Shown here: piece after piece, positions 49,895 to 57,410 of the stretch
Position numbering within the stretch: position 1 is the first letter of the stretch
How the letters are laid out: every line of letters begins with the position of its first letter
DNA from: Desulfurivibrio dismutans
GTDB lineage: Bacteria > Desulfobacterota > Desulfobulbia > Desulfobulbales > Desulfurivibrionaceae
Length of the DNA: 64,000 nt
NCBI RefSeq assembly: GCF_029210385.1
Contig: NZ_JARGDQ010000011.1
Span: forward strand, 37,432-101,431
Direction of reading: 5' to 3'
Notes under the pieces: model-generated
Database searches by the model: none
Told to the model about the DNA's origin: nothing
Seen by the model: only the letters and a program-made list of their open reading frames with translations
Position numbers and translations under genes: made by a program

Positions 49895-50008
49895 CTGAGC
49901 TGCGCCAACCTGTTGGTACTCACCTGGGATGAAGATGGCGAGATCAAGGAGCAAGAAAACAGTGTTAAACTCCTCCCCACCTGGAAGTGGCTAAGCCCAC
50001 CCCCTTGA
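49895..50008 (+). pseudogene. C-terminal fragment of an AAA ATPase
   Basis: The frame reads NLLVLTWDEDGEIKEQEN and then LLPTWKWL, which matches the usual end of AAA/DUF4143-type ATPases (IxVLTxD...xxxPxWKWLL). Translation then runs into tract 6, and its TGA is formed by the CCCCTTGA unit. The fragment starts without a start codon next to the Fic remnant. Confidence 0.55.
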
Positions 50009-50091
50009 ACCCTGCCCCTAGCCCCTTGAACCTCAAACCTTGAACCTCAAGCCTTGCCCCTTGCCCCTTGCCCCTTGAACCTTGAACCACC
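50000..50091. repeat. heptamer tract 6
   Basis: CCCCTTG, AACCCTG, CCCCTAG, AACCTCA and AAACCTTG units occur. The last 30 bases and the boundary with the ATPase fragment are the same as in tract 5, so the tract end was copied with the gene fragment. Confidence 0.86.
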
Positions 50092-50514
50092 GGCGCGGTG
50101 GTGATCGAAGGGCCGAAAGCTTGCGGTAAGACGGCAACGGCCCGGAATCTGGCCGCCAGTGAAGTGCTCAAGGACATTAATCTGCTGGTTTTTTTATTTG
50201 AATCGCTGGTCATTCGTGACCTGCGGGTTTACGCCCAGGCCATGGATGCCGAAGTCTTGCAATATCGTGATAACAAGGGGCTGGAGGTGGATGCGGTGGT
50301 TCAGTGCGCCGATGGCCGTTGGGGTGCGTTTGAAATAAAACTGGGAGCAGGGATGGTGGCGCAAGGCGCGGCCTCTTTGTTGAAATTTGCGGGCCGCGTT
50401 GACACCGCCAGGTGCGGTTCCCCATCGCTTTTGGCGGTAATCACCGGCACGGGTTATGGCTACTTGCGGAATGACGGCGTCATGGTGATCCCCGTCGGCG
50501 CCCTCAAACCGTAA
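50092..50514 (+). pseudogene. internally deleted AAA/DUF4143 ATPase gene, copy 2
   Basis: This 138-codon frame is nearly identical to copy 1 up to base 50431 and then continues to a normal DUF4143 ending (VITGTGYGYLRNDGVMVIPVGALKP). The Walker A region joins the DUF4143 C-terminus at the same point as in copies 1 and 3. The start in the normal gene is lacking; a GTG at 50098 could serve. A 46-base remnant of the palindromic element follows the stop. Confidence 0.85.
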
Positions 50515-50522
50515 TCAGCCAT

Positions 50523-50568
50523 AGATTCGGGCAAGTGGTCCGCTGCCGCGTACGTTATTCAGTGAGCC
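50523..50568. repeat. partial palindromic element after ATPase copy 2
   Basis: AGATTCGGGCAAGTGGTCCG and the following GCCGCGTACG match the left half of the 108-bp element, after which the sequence departs at TTATTCAGTGAGCC. The same truncated piece follows copy 3 at 55084-55130, so it belongs to the duplicated block. Confidence 0.7.
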
Positions 50569-50575
50569 ACCCAAA

Positions 50576-50697
50576 CCCCACACCCCTCACCCCTCACCCC
50601 TCACCCCTCACCCCTTGAACCTTGAACCTTGCCCCTTGAACCTTGAACCTTGCCCCTTGAACCTTGCCCCTTGAACCTCAAACCTCATCCCTTGCCC
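50576..50697. repeat. heptamer tract 7
   Basis: The tract opens with a run of CCCCTCA units and continues with alternating CCCCTTG and AACCTTG, ending AACCTCATCCCTTG. It separates ATPase copy 2 from the AlbA_2 gene. Confidence 0.88.
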
Positions 50698-50730
50698 CGC
50701 TGTGCTAAAAGGTGTATTACTCTTTTTCTT

Positions 50731-51163
50731 ATGGAAACACGATTCGTTGAGCATAAAAAGTCGTTTGGCAAAGAGGTGATTATCTCTCTTGTGGCCTTTG
50801 CCAATACCGAGGGCGGCTCGGTGGTTGTTGGTGTTGATGACAGCGGCAAGCCCTGTGGTTTGGAAGTCGGGCCAGAAACCGTACAGCGCTACTTGAACGA
50901 GATCAAGGTCGCCACCTATCCCCAGCTTACGCCCAAGGCCCAGGTTGCGGAAAGAGACGGCAAGCAGATTGTCATCTTTGAAATCCCCGAGTTTCCGGTC
51001 AAGCCGGTTTCCTACAAAGGGCGTTATTATAAGCGGGTACATAACAGCAACCATCTGTTGACCCTGGATGAGATAGTGGATTTGCAGCAGCAGGCCCTCT
51101 CTTTATCCTTCGATGCCTATTCTTCTCTGGTTTCCCTGACCGATCTGGATACCGAGCTGATCG
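50731..51163 (+). pseudogene. AlbA_2-domain regulator, 5' part, interrupted by IS66
   Basis: The start ATG begins METRFVEHKKSFGKEVIIS, followed by ANTEGGSVVVGVDDSGKPCG and YYKRVHNSNHLLT, the Schlafen-AlbA_2 domain of RecG-like/ATPase-type regulators. The frame is cut at codon 145 by the IS66 element. Joining 50731-51163 to 53702-54639 gives 1,371 bases, exactly 457 codons in frame, so the gene was intact before insertion. As it stands, translation continues for a short way into the IS. Confidence 0.85.
51048..51163 (+). repeat. 116-bp direct repeat, left copy
   Basis: The 116 bases immediately before the IS66 left end (from CAACCATCTGTTGACC to GAGCTGATCG) recur without a mismatch right after the IS, at 53586-53701. 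IS66 elements normally duplicate 8 bp, so this is far too long for a standard target-site duplication. Confidence 0.93.
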
Positions 51164-51272
51164 GTAAGCGCTCAATGAACCCCTTCTTTTTTTGTCTCCC
51201 CCGCCATGGCAATATCTCCCGCCGGTTGGCGGTCGGGATATCCTCGGCCGCACTTTGCCCGAGGAGGAGATC

Positions 51273-51605
51273 ATGGACAAGAACGGCAGGGGGAGCAAGC
51301 GGCGTTTCTGGGTTGCCCACTTATCGGCTTGGGAGCGGAGCGGCCTGACCCAGACGGCGTATTGCCGGGAGTACGGCCTGAGCCGTCATGCCTTTGGCTG
51401 GTGGCGGCGCAAGTTCAGGGATCGGCCGGCGGCTGAGCTGCCGGTACTGGTCCAGGTACCAACCGTAGCCGGACCGAAAGTCACCGTTGGTGATTTTTCC
51501 GGGCTGCGGCTGCTGCTGCCCCGGGGGCTGGGCCTGGAAATCAACCGGGGATTCGATGTGGCGACCTTGTCCCGGGTGATAGCCAGCCTGGAGGTCGGCC
51601 GATGA
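51273..51605 (+). CDS. tnpA: IS66 accessory protein TnpA
   Basis: The 110-residue protein has the IS66 OrfA pattern: FWVAHLSAWERSGLTQTAYCREYGLSRHAFGWWRRKF, a helix-turn-helix-like region, and a C-terminal beta segment (GLRLLLPRGLGLEI). The ATG follows GAGGAGGAG. It overlaps tnpB by four bases. Its precise role in transposition is unclear; in related elements all three products are needed. Confidence 0.92.
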   Translation: MDKNGRGSKRRFWVAHLSAWERSGLTQTAYCREYGLSRHAFGWWRRKFRDRPAAELPVLVQVPTVAGPKVTVGDFSGLRLLLPRGLGLEINRGFDVATLSRVIASLEVGR

Positions 51606-51955
51606 TCCCCGCCGATTTCGCGGTGCAGGTCTATCTGGCCCTGGGGGTGACCGACATGCGCAAGAGTATTGACGGCCTGGCGCTGCTGGTCTCGGAGCAA
51701 CTGGGTTTGAATCCGCTCGGCGACGGGCTTTTCGCCTTCAGCAACCGCCGACGGACCATGGTCAAGATCCTCTACTGGGACCGTAATGGTTTTTGCCTGT
51801 GGCAGAAACGCCTGGAGAAGGAACGATTCCGCTGGCCCCGTTGCCGGGAGGAGGTCTTGGCCGTCGGCCGCCGTGAATTGGCCTGGTTGCTCGACGGGCT
51901 TGAACTGGAGCAGCAACGAGCCCATAAAAAGCTGGAATACAGCCGGATTTTTTAG
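51602..51955 (+). CDS. tnpB: IS66 Orf2 family protein TnpB
   Basis: The 117-residue product matches the IS66 OrfB family: VYLALGVTDMRKSIDGLALLV, FAFSNRRRTMVKILYWDRNGFCLWQKRLE, and WLLDGLELEQQRAHKKL. It is intact and coupled to tnpA by an ATGA overlap. It is unrelated to the RNA-guided TnpB nucleases despite the shared name. Confidence 0.95.
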   Translation: MIPADFAVQVYLALGVTDMRKSIDGLALLVSEQLGLNPLGDGLFAFSNRRRTMVKILYWDRNGFCLWQKRLEKERFRWPRCREEVLAVGRRELAWLLDGLELEQQRAHKKLEYSRIF

Positions 51956-51991
51956 GGTTTCAGGCGAGTATTTGCTTGACATTTCAGTAAG

Positions 51992-53563
51992 ATGAGATAC
52001 GTTGTCGGCATGACTTCGATCCCCGCCGACACCCCCGAATATGTCCAGCAGCTGATCGCCGAGCGCGATCTCCTGCGAGAGCAGGTTGATCTGCTGCTGG
52101 CCCAGGTCAAGCTGCTGCGAGCCCAGCTGTTTGGTCGCAAAAGCGAAAAGATGGCGGATATTTTGTCTCCGCAGCTGCCGCTTTTTGACGAACAGGCCGC
52201 AGCTGGTGACCAGGCCGAAGAGGCGTATGAGCCTGAAGTCCAGGTGGCGCCCCATAGCCGCCGCAAGAAGGGACGCAAGCCCCTGCCCGAGGATCTGCCC
52301 CGGGTGGAAGTGGTCCATGATGTTTCCGCCGAGGCCAAAACCTGCGCCTGCGGTGGCGAAAAGAGCCGGATCGGCGAGGATGTCTCCGAGCAGTTGGACA
52401 TGATTCCGGCCAGGATGCAGGTAATCCGCCATATCCGCCCCAAGTACGCCTGCCGGCAGTGCGAAGGAGTCGAAGACCAAGGGCCGACCGTGGTCATCGC
52501 CCCAGCCCCGGAGCAGATGATCGCCAAAAGTATCGCCAGCCCCGGCCTGCTGGCCCACGTATTGACCGCCAAGTTTGCCGATGCCCTGCCTTTCTATCGC
52601 CAGGAAGGGCAGTTTGCCAGGCTGGGGGTGGAGATCGGCCGGGGTGTCATGTGCGGCTGGGCCATGAAGGTGGCCCGGCGTTGCGAGCCTCTGCTGGAGT
52701 TGATGCAGGAGGAGATTCGTTCCGGACCGGTGGTCAATGTTGACGAGACCACCGTTCAGGTGTTGGCCGAAATCGGCCGGGCCGCCAAAGCCAAGTCCTA
52801 TATGTGGGTCTTTCGCGGCGGTGCACCCGAACGTCCGGCCCTGGTGTTCCAGTATCAGCCCACCCGGAGCGGTGATCCGGCCGCCGTTTTTCTCCGTGGC
52901 TACCGGGGCTGTGTCCAGACCGACGGCTATATCGGTTATGACTTCCTGGATCATCAGCCGGGGGTGATTCATGCCGGTTGCTGGGCCCATGCCCGGCGCA
53001 AGTTCAACGATGTCCTCAAGGCCGCCGGCAAGCCGGCCAAGCGGGAAGGCATTGCCGACGAGGCTTTGGGTTGGATCGGCAAATTGTACAAAATCGAGGC
53101 ACACATGCGGGAGGCCGGACTTGATCAGGAGGCAATCTACCGGCAGCGGCAAGAGCAGGCGGTACCCTTGCTGGCTGATTTCCGGCAGTGGCTGCTGGCC
53201 CGGCAGCGGGAAGTCCCGCCCAGGAGTCTGCTGGGCAAGGCCATCGCCTATACCCTGAGCCAATGGAAAAGATTGCAACGATACGTTGAACATGGACTCC
53301 TGCGATTGGATAACAATTCGGCGGAAAACGCCATCCGGCCCTTTGTCGTGGGCCGGAAGAACTGGCTCTTCTCCGGCACCCCCCAAGGCGCCAAGGCCAG
53401 TGCCGCGATCTACAGCATTATCGAAACGGCCAAAGCCAACGGCCTGGAGCCCTACTGGTACCTGCGCGCCTTGTTTGAACGACTGCCGGCGGCCGGCACC
53501 AAGGCACAAATCAAGGCGCTGCTGCCCCAGTATATTGATCGTAACCTGGTAGTTGCCAGATGA
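51992..53563 (+). CDS. tnpC: IS66 family transposase TnpC
   Basis: The 523-residue transposase has an N-terminal leucine-zipper-like helix (LIAERDLLREQVDLLLAQVKLL) and LFGRKSEKM. A zinc-binding CACGGEKSRIGEDVSEQLD and CRQCEG region follows. The DDE core has NVDETTVQVL, QTDGYIGYDFL and LRLDNNSAENAIRP. The IS66 C-terminal domain (WLFSGTPQGAKASAAIYSIIETAK) ends it. The start may be ATG 51992 or 52010. Confidence 0.96.
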   Translation: MRYVVGMTSIPADTPEYVQQLIAERDLLREQVDLLLAQVKLLRAQLFGRKSEKMADILSPQLPLFDEQAAAGDQAEEAYEPEVQVAPHSRRKKGRKPLPEDLPRVEVVHDVSAEAKTCACGGEKSRIGEDVSEQLDMIPARMQVIRHIRPKYACRQCEGVEDQGPTVVIAPAPEQMIAKSIASPGLLAHVLTAKFADALPFYRQEGQFARLGVEIGRGVMCGWAMKVARRCEPLLELMQEEIRSGPVVNVDETTVQVLAEIGRAAKAKSYMWVFRGGAPERPALVFQYQPTRSGDPAAVFLRGYRGCVQTDGYIGYDFLDHQPGVIHAGCWAHARRKFNDVLKAAGKPAKREGIADEALGWIGKLYKIEAHMREAGLDQEAIYRQRQEQAVPLLADFRQWLLARQREVPPRSLLGKAIAYTLSQWKRLQRYVEHGLLRLDNNSAENAIRPFVVGRKNWLFSGTPQGAKASAAIYSIIETAKANGLEPYWYLRALFERLPAAGTKAQIKALLPQYIDRNLVVAR

Positions 53564-53585
53564 CTGGGGTTTGCTGAGCGCTTAC

Positions 53586-54639
53586 CAACCATCTGTTGAC
53601 CCTGGATGAGATAGTGGATTTGCAGCAGCAGGCCCTCTCTTTATCCTTCGATGCCTATTCTTCTCTGGTTTCCCTGACCGATCTGGATACCGAGCTGATC
53701 GAGCGGTTTTTCACCCGCGTGAATAGCAGGGGGAGAGTGACCCTTGCCGATGATTCGCGGACCAATCTTGTTAAACTGAAACTAATCCGCGACGGGAAGA
53801 TCACCTTTGCCGCGGAGTTGCTGTTCGGGGCACCGGACTGCGCCATCCGCATCGGCCGGTTTAAGTCCGAAGCGACCATTATTGATGATAATGTCGTTCG
53901 GGCGCCGTTGCTTCTGGCCGTTGAGGAGGCGCTGACTTTTATCAAGAAACATGTCAACCTTTCCTATCACTTCGATGGCAGTTTGGAGCGCAAGGAGCGT
54001 TGGCAGTACCCCATGGAAGCGCTTCGTGAACTCTTGTTGAATGCGGTGGTGCACCGCGATTACAAGAGCCCCTCCGATATTGTTATCAAAATTTTCGATG
54101 ATCGGATTGTTTTTACCAACCCGGGAAAGCTCTATGGCAAGTTGCGAATCGAGGATTTGCAGCGTAACGACTATGTGTCTTCGATAAGAAACCGCTTGCT
54201 GGCCGAGGCCTTTTTCCTGATGGGCGATATCGAGCGCTATGGAACCGGTTTTGTGCGCATTCGGGAGGCGTTGAGTTTATACCCGGAAATCGAGTTTAAG
54301 GTCGAGGAAATCGGCGATTTTTTTAAGGCCGAGTTGCGGCAGATCGGGTCGGTTACCCCCCCCATCACCCCCCATGTTGCCCCCCATCTTACCCCCCATG
54401 TTACCCCCCATGTTGAGAAATTATTGCTACTTTGTGATAAACCGGCTGGACGCGAAGAGTTGCAGGTGGACCTTGGAATAAAAGACAGAAAATATTTTTA
54501 TGAGACCTACTTGAGGCCGGCCCTGAAAACAGGGTTGCTCGCATTAACCATTCCCGAAAAACCCAGAAGCAAGCTGCAAAAATATCAACTGACGGAGGCC
54601 GGTAGGCAATGGTTGATTGCCAGGGTAAAGAGTGAGTAG
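53586..54639 (+). pseudogene. AlbA_2-domain regulator, 3' part, after IS66
   Basis: The first 116 bases duplicate the end of the 5' part. The frame then continues ERFFTRVNSRGRVTLADD and includes the HATPase_c_4-like motif ELLLNAVVHRDYKSPSDI and IVFTNPGKL. A linker of repeated TPHV units and a C-terminal winged helix (PAGREELQVDLGIKDRKYF) follow. Without a native start it is probably silent, though an ATG-like start near 53596 could give a product of about 347 residues lacking AlbA_2. Confidence 0.85.
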
Positions 54640-54654
54640 AGGGTGATGGGTTGA

Positions 54655-55076
54655 AATGCGGTGGTGATCGAAGGGCCGAAAGCTGCGGTAAGACGGCAAC
54701 GGCCCGGAATCTGGCCGCCAGTGAAGTGCTCAAGGACATTAATCTGCTGGTTTTTTTATTTGAATCGCTGGTCATTCGTGACCTGCGGGTTTACGCCCAG
54801 GCCATATATGCCGATGTCTTGCAATATCGTGATAACACGGGGCTGGAGGTGGATGCGGTGGTTCAGTGCGCCGATGGCCGTTGGGGTGCGTTTGAAATAA
54901 AACTGGGAGCAGGGATGGTGGCGCAAGGCGCGGCCTCTTTGTTGAAATTTGCGGGCCGCGTTGACACCGCCAGGTGCGGTTCCCCATCGCTTTTGGCGGT
55001 AATCACCGGCACGGGTTATGGCTACTTGCGGAATGACGGCGTCATGGTGATCCCCGTTGGCGCCCTTAAACCGTAA
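54655..55076 (+). pseudogene. internally deleted AAA/DUF4143 ATPase gene, copy 3
   Basis: This copy has the same internal junction and the same 3' end as copy 2, with a few base changes. It has lost one base in the Walker A codons (AAAGCTGCGG against AAAGCTTGCGG), so the start of the frame differs (GGDRRAESCGKTATA). It is not preceded by a heptamer tract; upstream is the AlbA_2 gene. The 3' flank, including the palindrome remnant at 55084-55130, is shared with copy 2. Confidence 0.85.
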
Positions 55077-55135
55077 TCGGCGATAGATTCGGGCAAGTGG
55101 TCCGCTGCCGCGTACGTTATTCAGTGAGCCACCCA

Positions 55136-55216
55136 AACCCCTCAAACCTCACCCCTCACCCCTTGCCCCTTGAACCTTGAAACTTGCAACTTGCCCCTCA
55201 CCCCTTGCCCCTCACC
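55136..55216. repeat. heptamer tract 8
   Basis: AACCCCTCA, AACCTCA, CCCCTCA, CCCCTTG, AACCTTG, AAACTTG and CAACTTG units occur. The tract follows the palindrome remnant of ATPase copy 3 and precedes the orphan antitoxin. Confidence 0.86.
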
Positions 55217-55361
55217 AAGCGGGCCGGGAGTAACCGTATTGGCAATTGATTTTATAGGTTAAAAGCTATATGGTATGCAATCGATTTTATGAAGTAATGA
55301 TTCCAATGGCCGACCGTGAGTTCACGGCGCACCTGGAAAAATTGGAGAAGGAGTGACCGTT

Positions 55362-55664
55362 ATGGCAAAGACTCTTGACCAGATGCTGACGGCAGAGAAA
55401 CCAAAAGTTGTCGCCGAGGCTCGGGAAAAAGCGGCAGAGATGCTGCTGGGCATCCACCTGGCCGAATTGCGGGAGCACGTGAATAAAACTCAGGGGGAAG
55501 TCGCGCAGACGATTGGTGTTAAACAACCAACGGTGGCGGGTATGGAAAGGCTTGGTCGTGATTTGAAGCTCTCGACCCTCAAGCGCTATGTCGAGGCAAC
55601 CGGTGGTAAGCTACGCATTGATGTCGAATTTTCTGATGGTACCCATCACGGATTTTCCGTCTAG
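55362..55664 (+). CDS. XRE/HigA-type helix-turn-helix antitoxin
   Basis: The 100-residue protein has an XRE helix-turn-helix (LREHVNKTQGEVAQTIGVKQPTVAGMERLGRDLKLSTLKRYVEATGGKL) and the C-terminal strand typical of HigA-like antitoxins. The ATG at 55362 follows GGAGAAGGAG; GTG 55353 is an alternative. No toxin gene is intact next to it. A 19-codon frame ending at 55356 (MIPMADREFTAHLEKLEKE) abuts it and could be the tail of a lost toxin, so this looks like an orphan antitoxin. Confidence 0.82.
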   Translation: MAKTLDQMLTAEKPKVVAEAREKAAEMLLGIHLAELREHVNKTQGEVAQTIGVKQPTVAGMERLGRDLKLSTLKRYVEATGGKLRIDVEFSDGTHHGFSV

Positions 55665-55686
55665 TAAACCAAGTAAACCAGAAGAA

Positions 55687-55749
55687 TGGCCAGCAGCCAG
55701 ATCGCCAACAGATTGGGTGTCCACCAGAACACCGCCCTCAACCGTTTAA
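55687..55749 (+). pseudogene. winged-helix gene remnant
   Basis: A 20-codon frame reads MASSQIANRLGVHQNTAL, a helix-turn-helix-like sequence, and ends in TAA. A shifted frame directly after it reads L-K-K-L-K-E-F-G-L, as expected for the next helix, and then runs into tract 9. It looks like a frameshifted relic cut off at the repeat. Confidence 0.35.
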
Positions 55750-55769
55750 AGAAATTAAAGGAATTTGGA

Positions 55770-55844
55770 CTTGCCCCTTGAACCTTGCCCCTTGAACCTT
55801 GCCCCTTGAAACTTGCCCCTCACCCCTTGCCCCTTCTTTCCCTT
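55770..55844. repeat. heptamer tract 9
   Basis: CTTGCCC-phase units CCCCTTG and AACCTTG alternate almost perfectly, followed by AAACTTG, CCCCTCA and CCCCTTG. The tract lies between the winged-helix remnant and the methyltransferase gene. Confidence 0.87.
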
Positions 55845-55928
55845 GACACCCCCCCAATCATAGGCTAAAAAACCCCCTCACCCGGCGTAACTCCGGCAAA
55901 ACCCAAGCAAAACAGCAGCAAGAAAACA

Positions 55929-57410
55929 ATGGCCAAAAAAAGAAAACAAAAAAGCCAACGGACCCGCCCAAACAACCACCCAAACCCGCCGGCCACCAAA
56001 ACCGCTGCCAAAGCCCCCCTTGCCCCTTGCAACTTGAACCTTGAACCTGCCCCTGCCCCTACCCCTGCCCCTGAACCTTGCAACTTGCCCCTTGCCCCTG
56101 CCTCCCTTGTACCTTACGACGAAAACCTCCTAGAACGCGCCCGCACCCAATGGCAGTTCGGCGACTGGCAAAGCCTGGCCGAACTGGGGACGGAACAGAA
56201 CTCCACCCCCCGCCTGCAACACCACCCGGACCGGGCCAAGCTGGCCCTGCTGGCCGCCGCCGGTCACATGCAGTGCGGCAGCATGGACCAGGCCCGCCGC
56301 TACGTCCGCCTGGCCCGGGATTGGGGCTGCGACAAGAAACTGGTCAGCCGGATTTTGATTGCCGGGGTGCATAACAGCTTGGGGCGGGCGGCGGCGGTGG
56401 CAGGGAAGCAGGCCAAGGCATTGGATCATTTTGAGCGGGCGGTGGCCATCGGCACACCGGGTGGTGATACGAGATTGCTAGTTCAAGGACGTGCAGGGGA
56501 GCAACTGCATCAGTTAGGGTTTCAAGGTGCAAACGCAGCACTAGAGCATCTTAATGGCAAGCAAGTCACAGCCCCCTCCCTTTCCCTGCTCAAAAATCAA
56601 CTCTTTACTAGTCAGCAGAAAATTAAAGAAGAGATAAAGTCCGAAGTTCAGGCAGACATCAAGGCTAACAACCCCAATCCATACGCCCATAACCGCACAT
56701 TAACCCCGGCTTTCAATAAAACCCTGCGGGACTTCGCTTCGATCAACCTGAAAAAAGAGGGAATCAAAGCAGCTTATATCGACTACCTTGCTGCCAAATC
56801 AATTCAGATCGAGCGCAACTGTGTTGGCCGTTTGGCGACTACCGTGCAGGATGCGATTGCCCGGCAGCTTGTCGCTGAATCTGTTTCAGGCAAAGAATTG
56901 TGCATCTTGGAAATCGGCGCTCTTTACGGTGTCAGCTTGGCAATTTTGTACAATCATGCCATTACCAGATTCGACAAGGTGCAAGTAGTCTGCCTGGACC
57001 CATTTGATGGTTACTATGGCAAGGCGATGGATGCGGTTCTTAACCAACCGGTAAATGACCTGACCTTTATACGCAACATGGAATTGGCCAATGTGCCGCA
57101 AGCAGACTACCGGGTACTAAAGCACTACAGCACAGATCCGGTTGCCCTTAACACTGCTAAAGAGCTGCCCATCAACCTCCTGATAATTGATGGTGATCAC
57201 AGCTATGAAGGCGTTAAATTCGATTTTGACAATTATTTTCCACTGCTTGCACCAGGCGGTTATGTGGTTTTTGACGACTACAACGCCAAAGAATGGCCAG
57301 GTGTGCAAAAGTTTATTGATGAAGACCTAAGAAAGTCCCCCGACCTTGAATATGTCGGCGCTATATCACGGACGGCGGTGGCCCGTAAAAAGTCAGTTGC
57401 CTTAACGTAA
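55929..57410 (+). CDS. class I SAM methyltransferase with a repeat-derived linker
   Basis: The 493-residue protein has a basic start (MAKKRKQKSQRTRP) and a Pro/Ala-rich linker (about 30-60) encoded by a heptamer tract. A helical TPR-like part follows (RAKLALLAAAGHMQCGSMDQARRYV). The C-terminal methyltransferase has motif I LCILEIGALYGVSLAIL, LDPFDGYYG and INLLIIDGDHSYEGVKFDF (Methyltransf_24 type). No strong ribosome-binding site precedes the ATG, and no better start lies before the domain. The stop abuts the next gene's ATG. It heads the glycan operon. Confidence 0.8.
   Translation: MAKKRKQKSQRTRPNNHPNPPATKTAAKAPLAPCNLNLEPAPAPTPAPEPCNLPLAPASLVPYDENLLERARTQWQFGDWQSLAELGTEQNSTPRLQHHPDRAKLALLAAAGHMQCGSMDQARRYVRLARDWGCDKKLVSRILIAGVHNSLGRAAAVAGKQAKALDHFERAVAIGTPGGDTRLLVQGRAGEQLHQLGFQGANAALEHLNGKQVTAPSLSLLKNQLFTSQQKIKEEIKSEVQADIKANNPNPYAHNRTLTPAFNKTLRDFASINLKKEGIKAAYIDYLAAKSIQIERNCVGRLATTVQDAIARQLVAESVSGKELCILEIGALYGVSLAILYNHAITRFDKVQVVCLDPFDGYYGKAMDAVLNQPVNDLTFIRNMELANVPQADYRVLKHYSTDPVALNTAKELPINLLIIDGDHSYEGVKFDFDNYFPLLAPGGYVVFDDYNAKEWPGVQKFIDEDLRKSPDLEYVGAISRTAVARKKSVALT
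56016..56109 (+). repeat. heptamer tract 10, inside a coding sequence
   Basis: The tract lies within codons about 30-60 of the methyltransferase gene. It mixes seven-base units (CCCCTTG, CAACTTG, AACCTTG) with six-base units (CCCCTG, CCCCTA), and is translated as APLAPCNLNLEPAPAPTPAP and onward. Any gain or loss of a heptamer would shift the reading frame. Confidence 0.85.

Larger units (their letters stand above)
51164..53585 (+). mobile_element. IS66 family insertion sequence (2,422 bp)
   Basis: The ends form inverted repeats beginning GTAAGCGCTCA, followed by AACCCC on both sides. Inside are three plus-strand genes, tnpA, tnpB and tnpC, overlapping or closely spaced as in typical IS66 elements. 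All three frames are intact, so the element may be active. It splits the AlbA_2-type regulator gene. Confidence 0.95.

Noticed and set aside
42897..50697. Heptamer tracts as CRISPR arrays
   Set aside because: The units are seven bases, contiguous and without unique spacers, and no cas gene is present.
42897..55844. Integron-type attC cassette array
   Set aside because: No GTTRRRY core sites, no large imperfect attC palindromes and no integrase gene are present; the borders are heptamer tracts instead.
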